This document shows, piece after piece, positions 1 to 7,439 of a stretch of 12,854 nucleotides of DNA. The translations under genes and the position numbers were made by a program. Source of the DNA: Paracoccaceae bacterium (GTDB lineage: Bacteria; Pseudomonadota; Alphaproteobacteria; Rhodobacterales; Rhodobacteraceae); contig SLQN01000250.1 in assembly GCA_007131465.1 (NCBI GenBank), forward strand, positions 1-12,854, read 5' to 3'. The notes under the pieces were generated by a model, which searched no databases, had not been told where the DNA came from, and saw only the letters and a list, made by a program, of their open reading frames with translations. How positions within the stretch are numbered: position 1 is the stretch's first letter; the number at the start of each line of letters is the position of its first letter.

Positions 1-2
1 TC

Positions 3-572
3 AACGCGGTGTCCGAGAAAGCCCGGACGGCAGCAAGCGCCTCTCGTTTTCCGCGCTCTTTCTGGGACTGGGAAGAGATGATCGCCGCGAACAAGACCGG
101 ATACTTCCCATATACGCCGGCCACCAACATGCTTCAGGCGCTGAAAGTGGCGCTTGGGATGCTGGCCGCAGAGGGGCTGGACAACGTCTTTGCCCGCCAT
201 CAACGCGCCGCTGAAGCGACACGCAGGGCAGTGCGTCACTGGGGGCTGGAAATTCAATGTTGCAATGATGCCGAACACTCGGGTGCGCTGACGGCAGTCC
301 GCTTGCCCGAGGGACATTCCGCCGATGCCCTGCGCGCCGAGATCCTGACTCGTTCGAATATGTCTTTGGGCAATGGTCTGGGTCCCTTGGCAGACAGGGT
401 GTTCCGTATAGGGCATTTGGGCGACTTCAGTGATCTGTCGGTGGCCGGCACCTTGTCAGGCGTCGAGATGGGGCTGGCGACCTGTGGCATCCCCCATCGC
501 GCAGGCGGGGTTGGAGCGGCGATGCAATGGCTGCAGGGAAACGCCGCGCCCAAAGTCTCCCAGGAGCGTTGA
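3..572 (+). CDS. Serine/alanine-glyoxylate-type class V aminotransferase, 3' part only
   Basis: The reading frame is open to the left edge, so only about 189 C-terminal residues are present. It is a fold-type I PLP enzyme of aminotransferase class V, the family that transfers an amino group from serine or alanine to glyoxylate in the cytoplasm. The visible sequence begins with NAVSEKA, which in this family lies a few residues after the PLP-binding lysine (not in the window). It continues with FWDWEEM, YFPYTPATNM and the diagnostic C-terminal FRIGHLGDF motif. An internal GTG at position 9 is in frame, but conserved family sequence lies on both sides of it, so it is not the real start. The gene runs toward the M20 gene and is separated from it by about 180 bases with hairpins. 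The family is secure. Whether serine, alanine or aspartate is the donor is not decidable here. Confidence 0.88.
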   Translation, partial: NAVSEKARTAASASRFPRSFWDWEEMIAANKTGYFPYTPATNMLQALKVALGMLAAEGLDNVFARHQRAAEATRRAVRHWGLEIQCCNDAEHSGALTAVRLPEGHSADALRAEILTRSNMSLGNGLGPLADRVFRIGHLGDFSDLSVAGTLSGVEMGLATCGIPHRAGGVGAAMQWLQGNAAPKVSQER

Positions 573-593
573 ACTCAGTTCTGAAAGTGATGT

Positions 594-624
594 CGGAAGC
601 CTGTTTCACGCTGTCGGGCTTCCG
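594..624 (+). terminator. Inverted repeat after the aminotransferase, possible terminator
   Basis: CGGAAGCC at 594-601 pairs perfectly with GGCTTCCG at 617-624 across a 15-base loop, starting 22 bases after the aminotransferase stop. There is no T-run behind it, so it is at best a weak intrinsic terminator. The position between two convergent genes supports a termination or mRNA 3'-end role. Confidence 0.4.
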
Positions 625-675
625 CGTGCGTCGCTGCCGCATCGGCGTCAAGGTCTGGACTGGATAACGGGCCAC

Positions 676-714
676 AACGCATTGCGTTATATTGGTTCCG
701 CAGACAGTTCTGCG
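676..714. terminator. Two short perfect hairpins between convergent genes
   Basis: AACGC-ATT-GCGTT (676-688) is a 5-bp stem with a 3-base loop, followed on the plus strand by ATATT. CGCAGA-CAGT-TCTGCG (699-714) is a 6-bp stem with a 4-base loop. Both lie in the gap between the end of the aminotransferase and the end of the M20 gene (stop at 755-753). Together with the 594-624 repeat they may end transcription from both sides. T-tracts are poor, so this is inferred from structure and position. Confidence 0.35.
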
Positions 715-752
715 CAGCTCTATAGTCCGAGACACTATTCTGATGCATCCTT

Positions 753-2141
753 CTATTGTCTCTGGAATGATCCGATATCCCAGAAAAGACCTGTCATGAT
801 CACCAACCCCTCGCGCATGACATCCGCAAGCATGTGTTCATCGGGCGCGTGCTGCGCGCAGGAAGGATGAGAATGTGGAATCCAGACTGTGGGCATACCA
901 AGGATTTCGGAAAAAACCTCGTTGGGGAGGGAGCCGCCGAGGTTGGGCAGGATACTGGCTGTCTTGCCGGTGCTATCCTTGATCGAGTTTCGGACCAAGG
1001 TGACCCAAGGGTTGTCTGGTGCAGTACGCGTGGGCGTGAAAGAACCCTTTTTGCTGGGGACAATTTCAACTTGGCTGAATCCGGCATTATCCAGATGCTC
1101 ACGCAGCGCCGGCAGAATGCGTTCGCCATCGACGCCAACCACGAAACGAAGCTGACAATGAGCGGTGGCAGCGCCGGAGATCGCGTTGACCGGGGCCTCC
1201 GGGCGCCCTGAATGCATCGAAAGTACCGCAAAACTGCTCCAGGCGAACAGCTTTTCTGGGGTGGACAGGCCCGGTTCGCCCCACTCCGGATCAATTGAAG
1301 GATCAGCCGGTGCAGATTCCAGTTCCAACGCCGCTACAAGTTCGCGCACCAGCTGTGGTATGTCTTTAGGTTTCCATTCCGGAATACGGATACGACCGCT
1401 TGCATCGGTGATCGACGCGATTGCATGGGCCAAAATAATCGCCGGATCTGCCAGCGCACCGCCCCAATTGCCGGAATGATAGGCGCGTTTTCGCAAGGTG
1501 CAGGTAAGGTCGAAATTCCGCGCGCCGCGCGCTCCCAGAAAGAGTGTCGGCTTGGTATCGGCCAGCCGTGGGCCGTCTGAAGCGATAAGGACGTCGGCCG
1601 CAAGCAGGTCTGAATGCGTACGACAGACTTCGGCAAGACCAGGAGAGCCAATCTCCTCGCCCATCTCGAGCACAATCTTTACATTGAAACCCAGCTTCCC
1701 GCGCGTTTCAATAATAACCTCGATTGCCGCAATATTTAGGCTGTGCTGCCCCTTGTTGTCGACAGTGCCGCGACCGTAAAGCCGCCCGTTTTCTTCCTTC
1801 AGGCCCCACGGGTCGAGGCCGTCAGACCAATCGGATTCCATGCCATGCAACACGTCGCCATGACCATAGATAAGCACAGTAGGCAAATTCTGGCCTTCTA
1901 TGCGCTCGGCAAGTAACAAGGGCACCTTCGGGGTGACGGGATTCTCGGCAAGGTGTGTGCGGAAGCCCAGCCGCTCAAGGGTGGGGGCCATTTCCTCTGT
2001 TAGATAACTGCGAAGTATTTTGTCCCGGTCATCGCGCTGGCTCTCTGTGCGATAGGCGATGCGGCGTTCAAGGTCCGTGAGAAACCTGCCTTCCCGAAGA
2101 TAACCTTCCGCCGCAGCGATCGCTTGTTCGCGTGTTGTCAT
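753..2141 (-). CDS. M20-family zinc metallopeptidase / deacylase (dipeptidase-like)
   Basis: A 462-residue cytoplasmic hydrolase of the M20 (ArgE/DapE/ACY1/carnosinase) clan. These enzymes cleave the amide bond of dipeptides, N-acyl or N-carbamoyl amino acids at a two-zinc centre. The expected ligands are visible. H94 and D96 lie in YGHGDV, D128 (bridging) in GRGTVDNKG, and E162/E163 (catalytic base and ligand) in EMGEEIGSPG. D189 lies in ASDGPR and H431 near the C-terminus in HAPDEH. The region from about 205 to 380 would be the lid/dimerisation domain. Length and motif spacing are normal, so it should be active. It is the last gene of the TRAP-GGT run and starts 43 bases after the GGT stop. 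A weak AAGG lies about 10 bases before the ATG. The context suggests it processes the TRAP substrate or the product of the GGT-like enzyme. The exact substrate is unknown. Confidence 0.9.
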   Translation of the reverse strand: MTTREQAIAAAEGYLREGRFLTDLERRIAYRTESQRDDRDKILRSYLTEEMAPTLERLGFRTHLAENPVTPKVPLLLAERIEGQNLPTVLIYGHGDVLHGMESDWSDGLDPWGLKEENGRLYGRGTVDNKGQHSLNIAAIEVIIETRGKLGFNVKIVLEMGEEIGSPGLAEVCRTHSDLLAADVLIASDGPRLADTKPTLFLGARGARNFDLTCTLRKRAYHSGNWGGALADPAIILAHAIASITDASGRIRIPEWKPKDIPQLVRELVAALELESAPADPSIDPEWGEPGLSTPEKLFAWSSFAVLSMHSGRPEAPVNAISGAATAHCQLRFVVGVDGERILPALREHLDNAGFSQVEIVPSKKGSFTPTRTAPDNPWVTLVRNSIKDSTGKTASILPNLGGSLPNEVFSEILGMPTVWIPHSHPSCAQHAPDEHMLADVMREGLVIMTGLFWDIGSFQRQ

Positions 2142-2184
2142 GAGATTCCAGCCTTATCCATCTGCATTACTTCGGCCTGCAAGA

Positions 2185-3789
2185 TCAGTATGCAAGTGCC
2201 CATCCGTCCCGTCGCGGATCGGACCCGGCAATACGTGAACCGCTCGCCTCGTCGACCCGGATAACCGATACACTGCATGGCCCCTCCAGCGCAGGCAAAT
2301 GCTCCAGTATGTGACCACGGCGAGCAAGGCCCATATATGTCTCGGATGGAAAGCCTGCCTCCATGGTCAGACTCTCTTCCCCCAGGTGTGGATAGTTCGC
2401 ATCCTGACCGGGTTGTCGGCTTGACCAGCGAGGCGCTTCGACAGCCTGCTGCGGGTCGAGTCCGAAATCTATCATCGCCGTGAGAACCTGAAGGTTGACC
2501 TGAACTTGGTTGTCGCCACCCGGCGTACCTAGGACGGCCCACAGCCGCCCGTCGCGAAATACCATGGGCGCATTCATCGTATGGCGTACACGTCTGCCGG
2601 GAACGAGCTTGTTGGGGTGCCCGGGGCTCAGATGCCAGTATGTCATCCGATTGTTGAGAAGAACCCCGGTTTCACCGGCAACGAACCCCGACCCGAAAGC
2701 GCTATTTATGCTTTGTATTGCGGAAACCGCGCTTCCCTTGTCATCGACCACACAAAAATAGGTGGTATCCTCTGAAACGCCACCCAGAGTTGACCGCGCC
2801 GCATGGTCAGGGTCGATCTTTTCTTTGGACTGGTCCGCATATTCAGGTGACAGGAGGCGGTCAAGTGGGGCCAGTTGAGTGAGAGGGTCGCAGCCAAAGC
2901 GCTCCCGGTCCTCGAAGGCTATCTTCTTTGCCTCAACCATCAGATGTATCAGGATGTCTGAAAGCCGTTCGTGGCTAGCCACGTCTACCCTTTCCAGCAG
3001 TTTGAGCATCTGCAACAGCACGAAGCCAGTTGTATTTGGTGGTGTCTGGAAAATCTCGAAATCACGATACGAAATTCTGATCGGATCCTGTTTTTCGGGA
3101 CGAAATGCCTGAAAGTCGCGCTCTGCAAGGTAGCCGCCTTGCCCAGCCACCGCGGCTGCAATCTGATGGGCTATCGTGCCGCGGTAAAAGATTTCTGCGC
3201 CATCCGTTGCGATGGCCTCGAGAGTGGCTGCAAGTCGCGGCTGGCGAATTATGTGTCCGATCGACGGCGTCATACCGTCCAAGCCGAGATAGGTCGCGGC
3301 TGCCGCGGGGTGTGCGCGGAGTCGGTTGGCTTGCTGCGCGGCATAAGTCTGATAGTTTCGAGTGACACCAAACCCGTCACGCGCCGCGGAAATCGCGAAA
3401 GAAACGAGATCGCTCCATGGCAACCGACCACGACCAGCATGAAGCGCGGCAAGGCCACCGACCATGCCGGGTGTCGAAACACTGCGCGGGCCCGAATCTG
3501 GAATGCCATCGACGAATGCTTCCGCGGTACTGGCAAGGGGCGCTGCGCCGCTGGCATTTATCACGAGTCTGGAGTTTTTCGGCGCATCGTAAAGATGATA
3601 GAAACCATCGCCGCCGATCCCGGACATGTGCGGCTCTACGACGCCGATCGTGAAGGCGACAGCGATAGTCGCATCCACTGCATTTCCCCCGGCGCGCAGA
3701 ACATCCAGCCCAGCGAGAGTCGCCATTGGGTGATTGCTGGCAACGGCGCCGTGACGGCCGATAATAAGAGGGCGATGACTGCGCAGCAT
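2185..3789 (-). CDS. ggt: Gamma-glutamyltransferase-like Ntn hydrolase (GGT/acylase family)
   Basis: Members are made as one chain that cuts itself before a conserved Thr, giving large and small subunits; the Thr is then the nucleophile for amide hydrolysis or transfer. The N-terminal family signature (HGAVASNHPMAT, LRAGGNAVDA, EPHMSGIGGDGF) and the nucleophile motif EDTTYFCVVD are present. The Thr is residue 342 when counted from the start used here. GVLLNNRM and the GTPGGDNQ oxyanion region follow. The start at 3789 is preceded by GAAAGG at a good distance and fits where the family's conserved sequence begins. An in-frame ATG at 3837, adding 16 residues after AAGGGTG, is the alternative. 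No secretion signal is evident, which suggests a cytoplasmic enzyme unlike periplasmic E. coli Ggt. Two regions that bind the glutamyl carboxylate and amine in classical GGT differ: NASGAAP replaces the xFRExAP segment, and LNNRMTYW replaces LNNQMDDF. Specificity is therefore doubtful. It lies between TRAP and M20 genes. Confidence 0.88.
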   Translation of the reverse strand: MLRSHRPLIIGRHGAVASNHPMATLAGLDVLRAGGNAVDATIAVAFTIGVVEPHMSGIGGDGFYHLYDAPKNSRLVINASGAAPLASTAEAFVDGIPDSGPRSVSTPGMVGGLAALHAGRGRLPWSDLVSFAISAARDGFGVTRNYQTYAAQQANRLRAHPAAAATYLGLDGMTPSIGHIIRQPRLAATLEAIATDGAEIFYRGTIAHQIAAAVAGQGGYLAERDFQAFRPEKQDPIRISYRDFEIFQTPPNTTGFVLLQMLKLLERVDVASHERLSDILIHLMVEAKKIAFEDRERFGCDPLTQLAPLDRLLSPEYADQSKEKIDPDHAARSTLGGVSEDTTYFCVVDDKGSAVSAIQSINSAFGSGFVAGETGVLLNNRMTYWHLSPGHPNKLVPGRRVRHTMNAPMVFRDGRLWAVLGTPGGDNQVQVNLQVLTAMIDFGLDPQQAVEAPRWSSRQPGQDANYPHLGEESLTMEAGFPSETYMGLARRGHILEHLPALEGPCSVSVIRVDEASGSRIAGSDPRRDGWALAY

Positions 3790-3928
3790 GTTCAGCCTTT
3801 CAGTCGGCCTCGACCTTGGTCGCGTGGACAACATCACCCTTGCATGCCTGTATGTGGTGCAGGGACGCGCGAGTATCGACGATCTTCATTCAGATACTTT
3901 CCTGATGTTCCGAAAGTTTGAAGTTGCT

Positions 3929-5215
3929 TCAGCGTCCCTGCGCCGCAATGCTTGGCAGCCATGTGGCGAGGGAAGGCACCAGCATTATGAGAAGCAGAAA
4001 CAGGATCATCAGGATAATGAAGGGGATCGCCGCACGGAATACCGCAATCTGATCACAATTCGCCAGTTTCGATGTGATGACGAGTGCAATCGCCATTGGC
4101 GGCGTCATCTGCCCGATCACCACGCATATCACCATCAAGACACCGAAATGGGTCAGGTCAATCTGGTAGAACAGTAATACTGGCAGGATAATCGGTATGA
4201 GCACCGGGATCAGCGGGTCCAGGAACATGCCCGCGATGATCGCCAGAAGCACAAGAAGCAGCAATCGCATGAATTGCGAATCGTCGCCAAGGATCAGCTC
4301 CATCCCGCCCACGATTGCCTGAGGTACGCCCGCATTTGCCAGCGCCCAACCGAAAGTCAGCGACAAGGCCGTGATCATCTTCAACTCGCCTGTCAACTGT
4401 ACTGCATTTGCAAATACGCGGTAAAGCGATCGCAGATTGAGCTTGCGATAGACGATCACTGAAAGGAAGAGCGCAAAAGCGACGGCAAAGACGCTACTTT
4501 CGGTAGGGGTGAAGATCCCGAGTATGAAACCACCCACCACCACGCCCGGCACACAGAATGGCAACAGCGCATCCAGACCCGTGCGACCGACCTCGCGAAG
4601 CGCAAACCTTCCGTGCTGCGCCCAGCCATGACGCCGCGCAAGCCACGAGACCAGGGACATCTGCAACAAGGCGAAGATGATCCCCGGCACAAGACCGGCA
4701 AGAAACAATGCCCCCAGAGAAGTGCCAGTCACCGCTGAGTAAAGGATCATCGGTGTGCTCGGGGGGATCAAGGGCCCGAGACCGGAGGACGACGCCGTGA
4801 CGGCCGCAGATACCGGGCCCGAGTACCCCTCTTTCTTCATCGCAGGTATGACGATCGAGCCGGTGCCAGCAAGATCCGCGGTGCTCGAGCCGATCATGCC
4901 ACCAAAGAACATCGAGGTCAGCACATTGACCTGCGCAAGCCCCCCGCGCATTGCGCCAACCAGCGCCTTGGCAAAGTTGAAAAGCCTGGCAGAAACGCCA
5001 CCAGCGTTCATGATCGACCCCATCAGTACGAACATGGGCAAGGCGATAAAGACAAATTTGCTAAGTCCGGAATTCATGAGGCCGGGCAAGGTCGTAATCT
5101 GGACGTCGTTCATCATCAAATTGATGATGACCGCGAAGCCGATAGACACAACCATTGGGATGCCCAAAGTGAGCAGACCACAAAGCAGTGAAACGGAGAA
5201 TAAGGCTATGATCAT
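3929..5215 (-). CDS. dctM: TRAP transporter large permease, DctM type
   Basis: A 428-residue, very hydrophobic protein, the usual length for the DctM subunit. It forms the ion-coupled transport channel of a tripartite ATP-independent periplasmic (TRAP) system in the inner membrane. Family motifs are seen at GGMIGSSTADLAGTGS (about residues 105-120), IPAMKKEGY (123-131) and GPLIPPSTPMILYS (147-160). A C-terminal half with IGQMTPPMAI is the pseudo-symmetric second copy of the IPPS-type re-entrant hairpin. The start codon overlaps the end of the DctQ gene by 4 bases, indicating translational coupling. The stop is followed by about 140 bases before GGT, with only a 5-bp hairpin (3919-3931) over the stop, so read-through into GGT is likely. 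Confidence 0.95.
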   Translation of the reverse strand: MIIALFSVSLLCGLLTLGIPMVVSIGFAVIINLMMNDVQITTLPGLMNSGLSKFVFIALPMFVLMGSIMNAGGVSARLFNFAKALVGAMRGGLAQVNVLTSMFFGGMIGSSTADLAGTGSIVIPAMKKEGYSGPVSAAVTASSSGLGPLIPPSTPMILYSAVTGTSLGALFLAGLVPGIIFALLQMSLVSWLARRHGWAQHGRFALREVGRTGLDALLPFCVPGVVVGGFILGIFTPTESSVFAVAFALFLSVIVYRKLNLRSLYRVFANAVQLTGELKMITALSLTFGWALANAGVPQAIVGGMELILGDDSQFMRLLLLVLLAIIAGMFLDPLIPVLIPIILPVLLFYQIDLTHFGVLMVICVVIGQMTPPMAIALVITSKLANCDQIAVFRAAIPFIILMILFLLLIMLVPSLATWLPSIAAQGR

Positions 5216-5838
5216 CGGTCAGTACTCCCTTCCACCTGCGTTCGCAGGTTACGGATCAGCGCAATTCCGAAGGCGATTGCCGTGGCACCCCCACAGAAGA
5301 TGTAGGCAGATGTCGAAAGTCCCTTCGGCACGCCCAGATACGGCGTTGGATCGCGGCCGAAAAAACTGAAATAGCGATAAGAAGCGACAGCAATATACGA
5401 AAAGACGAACAGTGAGATCAGCTGCCCGAAGATCGATACCACTCTTGCCACCTGGGGCGAAAACCTGCTCGAGACGAACTCGACTGTCACCAGCCGCCGC
5501 CTTCGCGCTGACAGGAACATTCCCGTGGCAACCAGCCACGGGATGATCCCCAAAACAACTTCTTCGCCCCAGATCAGAGGTTGATTCCAGACATAGCGGC
5601 CAAGAGTGCTAGACAGGATAAGAACGAAAATCACTGCGAGGCAAGCGACGCCCACCGCCTCGATAGATTTGTTTATCAGACGATCACCAATGGGCAGACC
5701 CGCGTCTGGGTCTGCAAGCTCCATGCGCTCTTGGAACCGCTCGAGCTGATTTGCAAGATCGCTTGATTCTGGGCGCGATATGGCGTCCGCTCGGTGCTGT
5801 TCGGACGGGGCTGACTTCGTTTTCTTCTCATTATCCAT
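5212..5838 (-). CDS. dctQ: TRAP transporter small permease, DctQ type
   Basis: A 208-residue inner-membrane subunit that pairs with DctM. Four membrane segments are visible at about residues 61-80, 92-110, 133-158 and 176-196. The typical WGEEVV motif, an acidic pair after the first helix, is at 90-95. The first ~50 residues are hydrophilic and highly charged (MDNEKKTKS, then RFQERMELADPDAG). This is longer than the short cytoplasmic lead usual for the family. The start at 5838 has a GGGG-rich element about 6 bases upstream. An internal ATG (residue 39) could give a normal-length protein but has a poorer ribosome site. The gene lies 42 bases after dctP and overlaps dctM by 4 bases. Confidence 0.9.
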   Translation of the reverse strand: MDNEKKTKSAPSEQHRADAISRPESSDLANQLERFQERMELADPDAGLPIGDRLINKSIEAVGVACLAVIFVLILSSTLGRYVWNQPLIWGEEVVLGIIPWLVATGMFLSARRRRLVTVEFVSSRFSPQVARVVSIFGQLISLFVFSYIAVASYRYFSFFGRDPTPYLGVPKGLSTSAYIFCGGATAIAFGIALIRNLRTQVEGSTDR

Positions 5839-5880
5839 GACAACCCCATCCGCTTTTTGCTAATGCCCCTCAGGCTTGGC

Positions 5881-6879
5881 CTATTGTTCTTGCACTTCGG
5901 CAATGAGCCGATCTGCAAACTCCCGCCCGGCAATCTCGGCCAGTTCGTCCCAGAGCGGACGTGCCGCTTCCTGAAAGGCTACAGAATCAATCTCATTGAC
6001 TTCCATGAGCGGGGAAAGAACATCGATTCCGTCCTTGTCGGCAGCCTCTGCAACCTCCCGACTTCTTTGCGCAGCAATCTCCGAAGCGCGCAGGATAGCC
6101 TCCTGATGCTCGGCAGTCAGGCCATCCCAGCGACGACCATTCATGACGAGGGTTGTCGGCGTATAGACATGTGAAGATAGCGACAGATATCCTTGAACTT
6201 CGTTCAGTGACCGGGCGATTATGGTCGAAAGCGGGTTTTCCTGGCCATCCATGGTGCCCTGTTGCAGTGCAAGATAAAGCTCACCCATATTCATCGTCAC
6301 AGGCGTCGCGCCAAGATGCTCAAAAGCCCGGATCCGCGACTGTGAGCCCGGGACACGCAGCTTCAGGCCGGCGAGATCTGCAGGCGTTACAACCGGCCGA
6401 ACACTATTCGTAATGTGCCGAAATCCGGCGCCGCCATACGCGAGAACCTCAAGCCCAACGCGATTTCGCATTGATTCTCTCATCTCGTCGCCAATCGGGC
6501 CGTCGAGGACTGCATGTACCTGATCGAAGCTGGTAAACAGAAATGGAGCGTCAAACATTCCCCATTTCGGGTCCAGTTGTGGTGCATCCGAAAGGATCGG
6601 GGTAATGTCGATCTGACCTGTGCGGACCTGTTCCATGTGAATGATCTCGTCACCCAGCTGTCCGGTCGTAAAAAGATCTACTCTGACATCGTCGCCCAGT
6701 TCCGCTTCGAGTGATTCCTTGAATGCCTCGAGCAAGACCACGCTTGAGGTTCCCGGCCCGGAATTTGTTGAAACCCGGAGGGTCAAGCTCTGCGCAGTTG
6801 CTGTCTGAGGCAAAGCGATAACGACACTTGCGAGAAGCGCCAAGGCAAGCCCCGACCTGAAAATCGAATTGGTATCCAT
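5881..6879 (-). CDS. dctP: TRAP transporter periplasmic solute-binding protein, DctP type
   Basis: A 332-residue periplasmic binding protein that captures the substrate and delivers it to DctQM. The start at 6879 is chosen because AGGAG lies 7 bases upstream and a clean Sec signal peptide follows (residues 1 to about 29, hydrophobic core LALALLASVVIALP, end TATAQ). A longer frame to 6918 lacks both. The mature part has the family pattern DLAGLKLRVPGSQ and then MNMGELYLALQQGTMDGQENP. The conserved Arg (about residue 175) of the LRVP motif is the one that normally salt-bridges the substrate carboxylate, so an organic acid or amino-acid-like anion is expected. As first gene of the operon it sits downstream of the only promoter-like sequence on this strand. 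The substrate is unknown. Confidence 0.94.
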   Translation of the reverse strand: MDTNSIFRSGLALALLASVVIALPQTATAQSLTLRVSTNSGPGTSSVVLLEAFKESLEAELGDDVRVDLFTTGQLGDEIIHMEQVRTGQIDITPILSDAPQLDPKWGMFDAPFLFTSFDQVHAVLDGPIGDEMRESMRNRVGLEVLAYGGAGFRHITNSVRPVVTPADLAGLKLRVPGSQSRIRAFEHLGATPVTMNMGELYLALQQGTMDGQENPLSTIIARSLNEVQGYLSLSSHVYTPTTLVMNGRRWDGLTAEHQEAILRASEIAAQRSREVAEAADKDGIDVLSPLMEVNEIDSVAFQEAARPLWDELAEIAGREFADRLIAEVQEQ

Positions 6880-6929
6880 CTGTCTCTCCTGTTGCGTGGG
6901 AAGGGTACGGCAAATCAAAGACGCTAATT

Positions 6930-6953
6930 CTGTATGTTACACACATTATACAG
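6930..6953 (-). promoter_or_regulatory. Candidate promoter -10 inside an inverted repeat, upstream of dctP
   Basis: CTGTAT (6930-6935) and ATACAG (6948-6953) form a perfect inverted repeat with 12 bases between. Read on the minus strand, its distal arm contains a perfect TATAAT at 6950-6945, about 65 bases before the dctP start. No good -35 hexamer is found 16-18 bases further upstream. A regulator binding the repeat would cover the -10 element. The arrangement suggests control of the whole TRAP-GGT-M20 run, but the regulator is not identified. Confidence 0.4.
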
Positions 6954-7014
6954 TTTGCCACACGCTTCTGGTTCTGCCAAGTGGCTAGTTCGGTTTTGTT
7001 GTTGATACCAAACA

Positions 7015-7305
7015 TCAGGCGATCATGAGCGACAGAGACGCCAATGCCTCGGGCACGCGATTGAGCAACCTGTTGTTTGGAAATTCAGCCGGGAGCGGGT
7101 CATGCAGGGACTTCACGTCTGCCGCAGTGAACCCCGTCGACATGGCGTCCGAGACCCGAGGCATCATCGCTCGGTCGTCATGCGTGGCCGACTTTTCTGA
7201 CCACGAGGACCGGAAGTGCCAACCGGCAAGCAGGAGCCTGCCGCCCAGTTTTGTCCAGCCATGGTACTGCGCTTGATGGTGCTGCTGCCAGATCAGCTGG
7301 CACAC
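7015..7305 (-). other. Stretch without a convincing gene; weak 96-codon minus frame
   Basis: Between the dctP promoter and the GST gene (6971-7427) I see no confident gene. The best candidate is a minus-strand frame of 96 codons starting with GTG at 7305 and ending in TGA at 7015. Its codon third positions are fairly GC-rich, but no ribosome site precedes it and no family is recognised. An overlapping plus-strand frame (7025-7276) is no better. The near-palindrome TTGATACCAA lies at 7002-7011, and its 8-base core TGATACCA recurs at 7365-7372. The stretch could be a decayed gene or plain promoter DNA. Confidence 0.2.
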
Positions 7306-7399
7306 ATATTGGTCAACGAGCCAGCAAAAAGGCGATGAAAAGCTTCGGGTGGCAGGAATGACTGTGATACCATGTCAGAAATGGGTGAATAATCAGTTC

Positions 7400-7428
7400 C
7401 GTCCCGAAACAGGTTCATCCACGGGACG
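7400..7428 (+). promoter_or_regulatory. Hairpin just upstream of the GST ribosome binding site
   Basis: CGTCCCG (7400-7406) and CGGGACG (7422-7428) are perfect 7-base arms around a 15-base loop. The second arm ends one base before the GGAGG ribosome site at 7430-7434. A folded leader here could influence access of ribosomes to the GST start, or the repeat could be a protein-binding site. This is inferred from position only. Confidence 0.3.
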
Positions 7429-7439
7429 TGGAGGGATCA

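Noticed and set aside
729..762. GAGACA/TGTCTC inverted repeat around the M20 stop codon
   Set aside because: It has only 6-bp arms with a 22-base loop and overlaps coding sequence; it is likely chance.
430..870. Plus-strand frame of 146 codons crossing the end of the aminotransferase and into the M20 gene
   Set aside because: It is a shadow of two real genes in other frames, and it reads through the intergenic hairpins without any family resemblance.
3790..3837. Upstream ATG pair extending the GGT-like protein by 16 residues
   Set aside because: The added residues are Arg/Pro-rich and unlike family N-termini. The ATG at 3789 has better placed translation signals. It is kept as an alternative only.
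2971..3921. Long open frame (316 codons) on the plus strand
   Set aside because: It lies opposite the GGT-like gene, whose protein shows full family motifs. The antisense translation is Cys/Arg/His-rich with no recognisable pattern.
7025..7276. 83-codon plus-strand frame in the gap before GST
   Set aside because: It has no ribosome binding site, no recognisable domain, and overlaps an equally weak frame on the other strand.
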